From Coriaria nepalensis (taxonomy: Eukaryota > Streptophyta > Magnoliopsida > Cucurbitales > Coriariaceae), in contig CP114482.1 of the NCBI GenBank assembly GCA_027186245.1, forward strand, positions 16,139,209-16,203,208: a stretch of 64,000 nucleotides of DNA, read 5' to 3'. The position numbers and the translations under genes were made by a program. This document shows positions 1 to 12,700 of this stretch, in pieces. Position 1 is the stretch's first letter; every line of letters starts with the position of its first letter. Below the pieces are notes generated by a model. That model searched no databases, was not told where the DNA came from, and was given only the letters and a program-made list of their open reading frames with translations.

Positions 1-13
1 TTTATTTTTGTTT

Positions 14-148
14 TTTAAACGCGACTTTCATGCATAACTTGCACTTAATCTATTGAAGGCAACTATTCATTTTTTAGCCTTAAAGTCATATTATTGCGTC
101 TCTTTTAGTCACTAAATCATTCTAAATCACTTCGAACGAAATTCGGAC
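14..148 (+). repeat. Representative A unit (about 135 bp)
   Basis: This is the first complete A unit. It starts at the TTTAAA motif before GCGACTTTCATGC and runs to the TTTAAAC that opens the B unit. A is recognised by TTGCGTCTCTTTTAGTCA, by an ACTATTCATT or ACTATGCATT stretch where B and C have ACAATGCATT, and by the end ACTTCGAACGAAATTCGG. It is about 7 bp shorter than B and C. It is also the most variable unit along the window. The left part has AGCCATAAAGTCATAG or AGCCTTAAAGTCATATT. From about 23.6 kb AGCGTTCAAGTCATAT appears, and between about 28 and 40 kb many copies have GTCATCTTTGCG, which is 2 bp shorter. Unit boundaries are my convention. Confidence 0.9.
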
Positions 149-290
149 TTTAAACATGAGTTTCGTGCATAACTTGCAGTTGATCTATTGAAGGCAACAA
201 TGCATTTGTTTAGCCTTAAAGTCATGTCACTGAGTCTCTTCTAGTCATTAAATCATTCTAAATTAATTCGAACGAATTCTATTTTCGCCC
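149..290 (+). repeat. Representative B unit (about 142 bp)
   Basis: This is the first complete B unit. It opens with TTTAAACATGA, carries GTCATGTCACTGAGTCTC and CTAGTCATTAAATCATTC, and ends with AATTCGAACGAATTC followed by TATTTTCGCCC. The end holds an EcoRI site (GAATTC) and a 14-nt dyad, AATTCG-AA-CGAATT. Later forms include GCATGTCTTTAACC (28-41 kb), ACTATACGGAACAATG (41-61 kb), AATTCGACCGAATTC (common after 45 kb) and AGTTCGAACGAATTC. The 41-bp-deleted form and the B/A chimera listed separately are both B units. Confidence 0.9.
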
Positions 291-432
291 TTCGAACATT
301 ATTTTCTTATATAACATGCAATTAGTCCACTAAATACAACAATGCATTATTTTAGCATTTAAAAGCATATCACCAAGTCTTTTCAATCATTAAATTGTTT
401 GAAGGCACTCCGAACCTATTCTATTTTTGTAT
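291..432 (+). repeat. Representative C unit (about 142 bp)
   Basis: This is the first complete C unit. It opens with TTCGAACATTATTTTCTTA where A and B have TTTAAAC; further right this becomes TTCAAACATT or TTCAAATATT. It contains ATTATTTTAGCATT, an AAAAGCATATCAC stretch and TTAAATTGTTTGAAGGCAC, and ends ACTTCGAACCAATTC before the T-rich link into the next A unit. It is the most diverged of the three units, with AATTAATCTA where A and B have GATCTATT. Between about 28 and 41 kb it is the unit that has been lost repeatedly. Confidence 0.9.
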
Positions 433-3400
433 TTAAAACACGACTTTCATGCATAACTTGCAGTTGATCTATTGAAGGCAACTATTCATTTTTTATCCTT
501 AAAGTCATATGATTGTGTCTCTTTTAGTCAGTAAATAATTCTAAATCACTTCGAACGAAATTCGGCCTTTAAACATGACTTTCGTGCATAACCCGCAATT
601 GATCTATTATAGGCAACAATGGATTTGTTTAGCCTTAAAGTCATGTCACTGAGTCTCTTCTAGTCATTAAATCATTCTAAATTAATTCGAACGAATTCTA
701 TTTTCGCCCTTCGAACATTATTTTCTTACATAACTTGCAATTAATCTACTGAATACAACAATGCATTATTTTAGTATTAAAAAGCATATCACTTAGTGTT
801 TTCAATCATTACATTGTTTGAAGGCACTTCGAACCAATTCTCTTTTTGCATTTAAAATGCGACTTTCATGCATAACTTGCAATTGATCTATTGATGGCAA
901 CTATGCATTTTTTAGCCATAATGTCATAGTTTTGCGTCTCTTTTAGTCAGTAAATCATTCTAAATGACTTCGTATGAAATTCGGCATTTAAACATGACTT
1001 TCGTTTATAACTTGCAATTGATCTATTATAGGCAACAATGCATTTGTTTAGCCTTAGAGTCATGTCACTGAGTATCTTCTAGTCATTAAATCATTCTAAA
1101 TTCATTCGAACGAATTCTATTTTCGCCCTTCGAACATTATTTTCTTATATAACTTGCAATTAATCTACTAAATACAACAATGCATTATTTTAGCATTTAA
1201 AAGCATATCACTCAGTCTTTTCAATCATTAGATTGTTTGAAGGCACTTCGAACCTATTCTATTTTTGTATTTAAAACACGACTTTCATGCATAACTTGCA
1301 CTTGATCAATTGAAGGCAACTATTCAATTTTTAGCCTTAAAGTCATATTATTGCGTCTCTTTAAGTCAATAAATAATTCTAAATCACTTCGAACGAAATT
1401 CGTCTTTTAAACATGACTTTTGTGCGTAACTTGCAGTTGTTCGATTATAGGCAACAATGCATTTGTTTAGCCTTAAAGTCATGTCACTGAGTCTCTTCTA
1501 GTCATTAAATCATTCTAAATTAATTCGAATGAATTCTATTTTTGCCCTTCAAACAATATTTTCTTACATAACTTGTAATTAATCTATTGAAGACAACAAT
1601 GCATTATTTTACCATTAAAAAGCATGTCACTCAGTGTTTTCAATCATTACAATGTTTGAAGGCACTTCGAACCAGTTCTCTTTTTGCATTTAAAACGCGA
1701 CTTTCATGCATAACTTACAATTGATCTATTGATGGCAACTATGTATTTTTTTGCCATAAAGTCATAGTTTTGCGTCTCTTTTAGTCAGTAAATCATTCTA
1801 AATCACTTTGTACGAAATTCGGCATTTAAACATGATTATCGTGCATAACTTGCAGTTGATCTATTATAGGCAACAATGCATTTGTTTAGCCTTAAAGTCA
1901 TGTCACTAAGTCTTTTCTAGTCATTAAATCATTCTAAATTAATTCGAACGAATTCTATTTTCGCCTTTCGAATATTATTTTCTTACATAACTTGTAATTA
2001 ATCTACTGAATACAATAATGCATTATTTTAGCTTTTGAAAGCATATCACTCAATCTTTTCAATCATTAAATTGTTTGAAGGCACTTCGAACCAACTCTAT
2101 TTTTGTTTTTTAAACATGACTTTCATGCATAACTTGCACTTGATCTATTGAAGGCAACTATTCATTTTTTGGCCTTAAAGTCATATTTTTGCGGCTCTTT
2201 TAGTTAGTAAATCATTCTAAATCACTTCGTACGAAATTCGGCATTTAAACATGACTTTCATGTATAACTTGCAATTGATCTATTACAGGCAACAATGTAT
2301 TTGTTTCGCCTTAAAGTCATGTCACTGAGTCTCTTCTAGTCATTAAATCATTCTAAATTAATTCGAACGAATTCTATTTTCGCCCTTCAAACATTATTTT
2401 CTCACATAACTTAAAATTAATCTACTAAAGACATCACTGCATTATTTTAGCATTAAAAAGCATATCACTCAGTGTTTTCAATCATTAAATTGTTTGAAGG
2501 CACTTCGAACCAATTCTATTTTTGTTTTTAAAACACGACTCTCATGCATAACTTGCACTTGATCTATTGAAGGAAACTATTCAATTTTTAGCCTTAAAGT
2601 CATATTATTGCTTCTCTCTTAGTCATTAAATCATTCTAAATCACTTCGAACGAAATTCGGACTTTAAACATGACTGTCGTGCATAACTTGCAGTTGATCT
2701 ATTGAAGGCAACAATGCATTTGTTTAGCCTTAAAGTCATGTCACTAAGTCTCTTCAAGTCATTAAATCATTCTAAATTAATTCGAATGAATTCTATTTTT
2801 GCCTTCAAACATTATTTTCTTACATAACTTGTAATTAATCTATTGAAGACAACAATGCATTATTTTACCATTAAAAAGCATGTCACTCAGTGTTTTTATT
2901 CATTAAATTGTTTGAAGGGACTTCGAACCAATTCTCTTTTTGCATTTAAAACGCGACTTTCATGCATAACTTGCAATTGATCTATTGATGGCAACTATGC
3001 ATTTTTTAGCCTTAAAGTCATATTTTTGCGTCTCTTTTAGTCAGTAAATCATTCTAAATCACTTCGTATGAAATTCGGCATTTAAACATGACTTTCATGC
3101 ATAACTTGCCGTTGATCTATTATAGGCAACAATGCATTTGTTTAGCCTTAGAGTCATGTTACTGAGTTTCTTCTAGTCATTAAATCATTCTAAATTAATT
3201 CGAACGAATTCTATTTTCGCCCTTCGAACATTATTTTCTTACATAACTTGCAATTAATCTATTGAATACAACAATGCATTATTTTTGCATTTGAAAGCAT
3301 ATCACTCAGTCTTTTCAATCATTAAATAGTTTGAAGGCACTTCGAACCAATTCAACTTTTGTTTTTTAAACACGATTTTCATGCACAACTTGCACTTGAT

Positions 3401-3500
3401 CTATTGAAGGCAACTATTCATTTTTTTAGCCTTAAAGTCATATTTTTGCGTCTCTTTTAGTCAGTAAATCATTTTAAATCACTTCGTATGAAATTCGGCA

Positions 3501-3642
3501 TTTAAACATGACTTTCATGCATAACTTGCAATTGATCTATTATAGGCAACAATGCATTGTTTTAGCATTTAAAAGCATATCACTCAGTCTTTTCAATCAT
3601 TAAATTGTTTGAAGGCACTTCGAACCAATTCTATTTTTGTTT
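3501..3642 (+). repeat. B/C fused unit
   Basis: This unit starts as B (TTTAAACATGACTTTCATGC, then TATTATAGGCAACAATGCATT) and changes to C after the shared CAACAATGCATT, continuing TTTTAGCATTTAAAAGCATA. It is 142 bp, a normal unit length. One B end and one C start are therefore missing. The change point lies inside sequence common to both units, as expected for in-register unequal exchange or template switching. Confidence 0.85.
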
Positions 3643-3783
3643 TTTAAACACGACTTTCATGCATAACTTGCACTTAATCTATTGAAGGCAACTATTCATT
3701 TTTTAGCCTTAAAGTCATATTATTGCCTCTCTTTTAGTCATTAAATCATTCTAAATCACTTCGAATGAATTCTATTTTTGCCC
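3643..3783 (+). repeat. A/B fused unit
   Basis: Directly after the B/C fusion, this unit starts as A (ACACGACTTTCATGC, TTATTGCCTCTCTTTTAG) and ends as B (ACTTCGAATGAATTCTATT then TTTTGCCC), leading straight into a C unit at 3,784. The switch lies around ATTAAATCATTCTAAAT and TTCGAA, which A and B share. Its length of 141 bp is that of a normal unit. Two adjacent fused units explain why the local period is seven units instead of nine. Confidence 0.83.
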
Positions 3784-5249
3784 TTCAAACATTATTTTCT
3801 TACATAACTTGTAATTAATCTATTGAAGACAACAATGCATTATTTTACCCTTAAAAAGCATATCACTCAGTGTTTTCATTTATTAAATTGTTTGAAGGCC
3901 CATCGAACTAATTCTCTTTTTGCATTTAAAACGCGACTTTCATGCATAACATACAATTGATCTATTGATGGCAACTATGCATTTTTTAGCCATAAAGTCA
4001 TAGTTTTGCGTCTCTTCTAGTCAGTAAATCATTCTAAATCACTTCGTTTGAAACTCGGCATTTAAACATAACTTTCGTGCATAATTTGCAATTGATCTAT
4101 TATAGGCAACAATGCATTTGTTTAGCCATAAAGTCATGTCACTGAGTCTCTTCTAGTCATTAAATCATTCTAAATTAATTCGAACGAATTCTATTTTCGC
4201 CCTTCGAACATTATTTTCTTACATAACTTGCAATTAATCTATTGAATACAACAATGCATTATTTTTGCATTTGAAAGGATATCACTCAGTCTTTTCAATC
4301 ATTAAATAGTTTGAAGGCACTTCGAACCAATTCAACTTTTGTTTTTTAAACACGACTTTCATGCACAACTTGCACTTGATCTATTGAAGGCAACTATTCA
4401 TTTTTTTAGCCTTAAAGTCATATTTTTGCGTCTCTTTTAGTCAGTAAATCATTTTAAATCACTTCGTATGAAAATCGGCATTTAAACATGACTTTCATGC
4501 ATAACTTGCAATGGATCTATTATAGGCAACAATGCATTTGTTTAGCCTTAAAGTCATGTCACTGAGTCTCTTCTAGTAATCAAATCATTCTAAATTAATT
4601 CGAATGAGTTCTATTTTTGCCCTTCAAATATTATTTTCTTACCTAACTCGTAATTAATCTATTGAAGACAACAATGCATTATTTTGCCATTAAAAAGCAT
4701 ATCACTCAGTGTTTTTATTCATTAAATTTTTTGGAGGCACTTCGAACCAATTCTCTTTTTGCATTTAAAACGCGACTTTCATGCATAACTTGCAATTGAT
4801 CTATTGATGGCAACTATGCATTTTTTAGCCATAAAGTCATAGTTTTGCGTCTCTTTTAGTCAGTAAATCATTCTAAATCACTTCGGACGAAATTCGGCAT
4901 TTAAACATGACTGTAGTGCATAACTTGCAATTGATCTATTATAGGCAACAATGTATTTGTTTAGCCTTAAAGTCATGTCACTAAGTCTCTCCTAGTCATT
5001 AAATCATTCTAAATTAATTCGAACGAATTCTATTTTCGCCCTTCGAACATTATTTTCTTACATAACTTGCAATTAATCTACTGAATACAACAATGCATTA
5101 TTTTAGCGTTAAAAAGCATATCACTCAGTCTTTTCAATCATTAAATTGTTTGAAGGCACTTCGAACCAATTCTATTTTTGTTTTTAAAACACAACTTTCA
5201 TGCATAACTTGCACTTGATCTATTGAAGGCAACTATTCATTTTTTAGCT

Positions 5250-6130
5250 TTAAAGTCATATTTTTGCGTCTCTTTTAGTCAGTAAATCATTCTGAATCAC
5301 TTCGTATGAAATTCGGCATTTAAACATGACTTTCATGCATAACTTGCAATTGATCTATTATAGGCAACATTGCATTTGTTTAGCCTTAAAGTCATGTCAC
5401 TGAGTCTCTTCTAGTCATTAAATCATTCTAAATTAATTCGAACGAATTCTATTTTCGCCCTTCGAACATTATTTTCTTTCATGACTTGCAATTAATCTAC
5501 TGAATACAACAATGCATTATTTTAGTATTAAAAATCATATCACTCAGCGTTTTCAATCATTACATTGTTTGAAGGCACTTCGAACCAATTCTCTTTTTCC
5601 ATTTAAAACACGACTTTCATGCATAACTTGCAATTGATCTATTGATGACAACTATGCATTTTCTAGCCTTACAGTCATATTATTGCGTCTCTTTAAGTCA
5701 GTAAATAATTCTAAATCACTTCGAACGAAATTCGTCCTTTAAACATGACTTTTGTACATAACTTGCAGTTGATCTATTATAGGCAACAATGCATTTGTTT
5801 AGCCTTAAAGTCATGTCACTGAGTCTCTTCTAGTAATTAAATCGTTCTAAATTAATTCGAATGAATTCTATTTTTGCCCTTCAAACATTATTTTCTTACA
5901 TAACTTGTAATTAATATATTGAAGACAACAACGCATTATTTTACCATTAAAAAGCATATCACTCAGTGTTTTCATTCATTAAATTGTTTGGAGGCACTTC
6001 GAACCAATTCTCTTTTTGCATTTAAAACGCGACTTTCATGCATAACTTGGAATTGATCTATTGATGGCAACTATGCATTTTTTAGCCATAAAGTCATAGT
6101 TTTGCGTCTCTTTTAGTCAGTAAATCATTC
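5250..6130 (+). repeat. Upstream relative of the 1,675-bp repeat (offset 2,094)
   Basis: This segment matches about 7,344-8,224 at an offset of 2,094 bp, five trimers minus one base. Shared rare variants include AGCCTTACAGTCATATTATTG, GTCTCTTTAAGTCAG, AAATTCGTCCTTTAAAC, TTTGGAGGCAC and ATAACTTGGAATTG. It appears to be one of the pre-existing pieces from which the 1,675-bp repeat unit was assembled. Boundaries are approximate because they end in ordinary trimer sequence. Confidence 0.65.
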
Positions 6131-6799
6131 TAAATCACTTCGTATGAAATTCGGCATTTAAACATGACTTTCATGCATAACTTGCAATTGATCAATTATA
6201 GGCAACAATGCATTTGTTTAGCCTTAAAGTCAGGTCACTAAGTCTCTTTTAGTCATTAAATCATTCTAAATTAATTCGAACGAATTCTATTTTCGCCCTT
6301 CGAACATTATTTTCTTACATAACTTGCAATTAATCTACTGAATACAACAATGCATTATTTTAGCATTAAAAAGCATATCACGCAGTGTTTTCAATCATTA
6401 CATTGTTTAAAGGCACTTCGAATGAATTCTCTTTTTGCATTTAAAACCCGACTTTCATGCATAACTTGCTATTGATCTATTGATGGCAACTATGCACTTT
6501 TTAGCCTTAAAGTCATATTTCTGCGTCTCTTTTAGTCAGTAAATCATTTTAAATCACTTCGTATGAAATTCGGCATTTAAACATGACTTTGATGCATAAC
6601 TTGCAATTGATCTATTATAGGCAACAATGCATTTGTTTAGCCTTAAAGTCATGTCACTGAGTCTCTTCTAGTCATTGAATCATTCTAAATTAATTCGAAC
6701 GAATTCTATTTTCGCCCTTCGAATATTATTTTCTTACATAACTTGCAATTAATCTACTGAATACAACAATGCATTATTTTAGCGTTTGAAACCATATCA

Positions 6800-9700
6800 C
6801 TCAGTCTTTTCAATCATTAAATTGTTGAAGGCACTTCGAACAAATTCTATTTTTGTTTTTTAAACACGACTTTCATGCATGACTTGCAATTGATCTATTG
6901 ATGGCAACTATGCATTTTTTAGCCATAATGTCATAGGTTTGCGTCTCTTCTAGTCAGTAAATCATTCTAAATCACTTCGTATGAAATTCGGCATTTAAAC
7001 ATAACTTTCGTGCATAACTTGCAATTGATCTATTATAGGCAACAATGCATTTGTTTAGCCTTAAAGTCATATCACTGAGTCTCTTCTAGTCATTAAAGCA
7101 TTCTAAATTAATTCGAACGAATTCTATTTTCGCCCTTCGAACATTATTTTCTTACATAACTTGCAATTAATCTACTGAATACAACAATGCATTATTTTAG
7201 CATTAAAAAGCATATCACTCAGTGTTTTCATTTATTAAATTGTTTGAAGGCCCTTCGAACTAATTCTCTTTTTGCATTTAAAACGCGACTTTCATGCATA
7301 ACATACAATTGATCTATTGATGGCAACTATGCATTTTTTAGCCATAAAGTCATATTTTTGCGTCTCTTTTAGTCAGTAAATCATTCTAAATCACTTCGTA
7401 TGAAATTCGGCATTTAAACATGACTTTCATCCATAACTTGCAATTGATCTATTATAGGCAACAATGCATTTGTTTAGCCTTAAAGTCATGTCACTGAGTC
7501 TCTTCTAGTCATTAAATCATTCTAAATTAATTCGAACGAATTCTATTTTCGTCCTTCGAACATTATTTTCTTACATAACTTGCAATTAATCTACTGAATA
7601 CAACAATACATTATTTTAGTATTAAAAAGCATATCACTCAGCGTTTTCAATCATTACATTGTTTGATGGCACTTCGAACCAATTCTCTTTTTGCATTTAA
7701 AACGCGACTTTCATGCATAACTTGCAATTGATCTATTGATGGCAACTATGCATTTTTTAGCCTTACAGTCATATTATTGCGTCTCTTTAAGTCAGTAAAT
7801 AATTCTAAATCACTTCGAACGAAATTCGTCCTTTAAACATGACTTTTGTGCATAACTTGCAGTTGATCTATTATAGGCAACAATGCATTTGTTTAGCCTT
7901 AAAGTCATGTCACTGAGTCTCTTCTAGTAATTAAATCATTCTAAATTAATTCGAATGAATTCTATTTTTGCCCTTCAAACATTATTTTCTTACATAACTT
8001 GTAATTAATCTATTGAAGACAACAACGCATTATTTTACCATTAAAAAGCATATCACTCAGTGTTTTCATTCATTAAATTGTTTGGAGGCACTTTGAACCA
8101 ATTCTCTTTTTGCATTTAAAACGCGACTTTCATGCATAACTTGGAATTGATCTATTGATGGCAACTATGCATTTTTTAGCCATAAAGTCATAGTTTTGGG
8201 TCTCTTTTAGTCAGTAAATCATTCTAAATCACTTCGGATGAAATTCGGCATTTAAACATGACTTTCGTGCATAACTTGCAATTGATCTATTGATGGCAAC
8301 TATGCATTTTTTAGCCTTAAAGTCATATTTCTGCGTCTCTTTTAGTCAGTAAATCATTCTAAATTAATTCGAACGAATTCTATTTTCGCCCTTCGAACAT
8401 TATTTTCTTACATAACTTGCAATTAATCTACTGAATACAACAATGCATTATTTTAGCATTTGAAAGCATATCACTCAGTCTTTTCAATCATTAAATTGTT
8501 TGAAGGCACTTCGAACAAATTCTATTTTTGTTTTTTAAACACGACTTTCATGCATGACTTGCAATTGATCTATTGATGGCAACTATGCATTTTTTAGCCA
8601 TAATGTCATAGTTTTGCGTCTCTTCTAGTCAGTAAATCATTCTAAATCACTTCGTATGAAATTCGGCATTTAAACATAACTTTCGTGCATAACTTGCAAT
8701 TGATCTATTATAGGCAACAATGCATTTGTTTAGCCTTAAAGTCATATCACTGAGTCTCTTCTAGTCATTAAAGCATTCTAAATTAATTCGAACGAATTCT
8801 ATTTTCGCCCTTCGAACATTATTTTCTTACATAACTTGCAATTAATCTACTGAATACAACAATGCATTATTTTAGCATTAAAAAGCATATCACTCAGTGT
8901 TTTCATTTATTAAATTGTTTGAAGGCCCTTCGAACTAATTCTCTTTTTGCATTTAAAACGCGACTTTCATGCATAACATACAATTGATCTATTGATGGCA
9001 ACTATGCATTTTTTAGCCATAAAGTCATATTTTTGCGTCTCTTTTAGTCAGTAAATCATTCTAAACCACTTCGTATGAAATTCGGCATTTAAACATGACT
9101 TTCATGCATAACTTGCAATTGATCTATTATAGGCAACAATGCATTTGTTTAGCCTTAAAGTCATGTCACTGAGTCTCTTCTAGTCATTAAATCAATCTAA
9201 ATTAATTCGAACGAATTCTATTTTCGTCCTTCGAACATTATTTTCTTACATAACTTGCAATTAATCTACTGAATACAACAATACATTATTTTAGTATTAA
9301 AAAGCATATCACTCAGCGTTTTCAATCATTACATTGTTTGATGGCACTTCGAACCAATTCTCTTTTTGCATTTAAAACGCGACTTTCATGCATAACTTGC
9401 AATTGATCTATTGATGGCAACTATGCATTTTTTAGCCTTACAGTCATATTATTGCGTCTCTTTAAGTCAGTAAATAATTCTAAATCACTTCGAACGAAAT
9501 TCGTCCTTTAAACATGACTTTTGTGCATAACTTGCAGTTGATCTATTATAGGCAACAATGCATTTGTTTAGCCTTAAAGTCATGTCACTGAGTCTCTTCT
9601 AGTAATTAAATCATTCTAAATTAATTCGAATGAATTCTATTTTTGCCCTTCAAACATTATTTTCTTACATAACTTGTAATTAATCTATTGAAGACAACAA

Positions 9701-12700
9701 CGCATTATTTTACCATTAAAAAGCATATCACTCAGTGTTTTCATTCATTAAATTGTTTGGAGGCACTTTGAACCAATTCTCTTTTTGCATTTAAAACGCG
9801 ACTTTCATGCATAACTTGGAATTGATCTATTGATGGCAACTATGCATTTTTTAGCCATAAAGTCATAGTTTTGGGTCTCTTTTAGTCAGTAAATCATTCT
9901 AAATCACTTCGGATGAAATTCGGCATTTAAACATGACTTTCGTGCATAACTTGCAATTGATCTATTGATGGCAACTATGCATTTTTTAGCCTTAAAGTCA
10001 TATTTCTGCGTCTCTTTTAGTCAGTAAATCATTCTAAATTAATTCGAACGAATTCTATTTTCGCCCTTCGAACATTATTTTCTTACATAACTTGCAATTA
10101 ATCTACTGAATACAACAATGCATTATTTTAGCATTTGAAAGCATATCACTCAGTCTTTTCAATCATTAAATTGTTTGAAGGCACTTCGAACAAATTCTAT
10201 TTTTGTTTTTTAAACACGACTTTCATGCATGACTTGCAATTGATCTATTGATGGCAACTATGCATTTTTTAGCCATAATGTCATAGTTTTGCGTCTCTTC
10301 TAGTCAGTAAATCATTCTAAATCACTTCGTATGAAATTCGGCATTTAAACATAACTTTCGTGCATAACTTGCAATTGATCTATTATAGGCAACAATGCAT
10401 TTGTTTAGCCTTAAAGTCATATCACTGAGTCTCTTCTAGTCATTAAAGCATTCTAAATTAATTCGAACGAATTCTATTTTCGCCCTTCGAACATTATTTT
10501 CTTACATAACTTGCAATTAATCTACTGAATACAACAATGCATTATTTTAGCATTAAAAAGCATATCACTCAGTGTTTTCATTTATTAAATTGTTTGAAGG
10601 CCCTTCGAACTAATTCTCTTTTTGCATTTAAAACGCGACTTTCATGCATAACATACAATTGATCTATTGATGGCAACTATGCATTTTTTAGCCATAAAGT
10701 CATATTTTTGCGTCTCTTTTAGTCAGTAAATCATTCTAAACCACTTCGTATGAAATTCGGCATTTAAACATGACTTTCATGCATAACTTGCAATTGATCT
10801 ATTATAGGCAACAATGCATTTGTTTAGCCTTAAAGTCATGTCACTGAGTCTCTTCTAGTCATTAAATCAATCTAAATTAATTCGAACGAATTCTATTTTC
10901 GTCCTTCGAACATTATTTTCTTACATAACTTGCAATTAATCTACTGAATACAACAATACATTATTTTAGTATTAAAAAGCATATCACTCAGCGTTTTCAA
11001 TCATTACATTGTTTGATGGCACTTCGAACCAATTCTCTTTTTGCATTTAAAACGCGACTTTCATGCATAACTTGCAATTGATCTATTGATGGCAACTATG
11101 CATTTTTTAGCCTTACAGTCATATTATTGCGTCTCTTTAAGTCAGTAAATAATTCTAAATCACTTCGAACGAAATTCGTCCTTTAAACATGACTTTTGTG
11201 CATAACTTGCAGTTGATCTATTATAGGCAACAATGCATTTGTTTAGCCTTAAAGTCATGTCACTGAGTCTCTTCTAGTAATTAAATCATTCTAAATTAAT
11301 TCGAATGAATTCTATTTTTGCCCTTCAAACATTATTTTCTTACATAACTTGTAATTAATCTATTGAAGACAACAACGCATTATTTTACCATTAAAAAGCA
11401 TATCACTCAGTGTTTTCATTCATTAAATTGTTTGGAGGCACTTTGAACCAATTCTCTTTTTGCATTTAAAACGCGACTTTCATGCATAACTTGGAATTGA
11501 TCTATTGATGGCAACTATGCATTTTTTAGCCATAAAGTCATAGTTTTGGGTCTCTTTTAGTCAGTAAATCATTCTAAATCACTTCGGATGAAATTCGGCA
11601 TTTAAACATGACTTTCGTGCATAACTTGCAATTGATCTATTGATGGCAACTATGCATTTTTTAGCCTTAAAGTCATATTTCTGCGTCTCTTTTAGTCAGT
11701 AAATCATTCTAAATTAATTCGAACGAATTCTATTTTCGCCCTTCGAACATTATTTTCTTACATAACTTGCAATTAATCTACTGAATACAACAATGCATTA
11801 TTTTAGCATTTGAAAGCATATCACTCAGTCTTTTCAATCATTAAATTGTTTGAAGGCACTTCGAACAAATTCTATTTTTGTTTTTTAAACACGACTTTCA
11901 TGCATGACTTGCAATTGATCTATTGATGGCAACTATGCATTTTTTAGCCATAATGTCATAGTTTTGCGTCTCTTCTAGTCAGTAAATCATTCTAAATCAC
12001 TTCGTATGAAATTCGGCATTTAAACATAACTTTCGTGCATAACTTGCAATTGATCTATTATAGGCAACAATGCATTTGTTTAGCCTTAAAGTCATATCAC
12101 TGAGTCTCTTCTAGTCATTAAAGCATTCTAAATTAATTCGAACGAATTCTATTTTCGCCCTTCGAACATTATTTTCTTACATAACTTGCAATTAATCTAC
12201 TGAATACAACAATGCATTATTTTAGCATTAAAAAGCATATCACTCAGTGTTTTCATTTATTAAATTGTTTGAAGGCCCTTCGAACTAATTCTCTTTTTGC
12301 ATTTAAAACGCGACTTTCATGCATAACATACAATTGATCTATTGATGGCAACTATGCATTTTTTAGCCATAAAGTCATATTTTTGCGTCTCTTTTAGTCA
12401 GTAAATCATTCTAAACCACTTCGTATGAAATTCGGCATTTAAACATGACTTTCATGCATAACTTGCAATTGATCTATTATAGGCAACAATGCATTTGTTT
12501 AGCCTTAAAGTCATGTCACTGAGTCTCTTCTAGTCATTAAATCATTCTAAATTAATTCGAACGAATTCTATTTTCGCCCTTCGAACATTATTTTCTTACA
12601 TAACTTGCAATTAATCTACTGAATACAACAATACATTATTTTAGTATTAAAAAGCATATCACTCAGCGTTTTCAATCATTACATTGTTTGAAGGCACTTC

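Larger units (their letters stand above)
3174..4537 (+). repeat. Duplicated segment, offset 980 bp (7 units)
   Basis: About 380 bp at 3,174-3,557 recurs at about 4,154-4,537. Both copies carry rare shared variants: ATTTTTGCATTTGAAAG, AAATAGTTTGAAGGC, TTCAACTTTTG and TTCATGCACAACTTGC (with one T/C difference in the last). The offset of 980 bp is seven units, not a multiple of the trimer, because two fused units lie between the copies. The divergence seen is a few substitutions, so the duplication is younger than the trimers around it. Confidence 0.75.

Noticed and set aside
129..147. Heat-shock element made of TTC and GAA triplets near TTCGAACGAAATTC
   Set aside because: The triplets are not at the required 5-base phasing, and no gene lies downstream.
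410..430. tRNA or SINE-like internal promoter: TTCGAACC at the end of C and TGGCAACTA in A recall B-box and A-box motifs
   Set aside because: Only part of each box matches (the B-box flanks GG and TCC are missing), and no cloverleaf or poly-A end is visible. Such short matches are expected when one motif is repeated hundreds of times.
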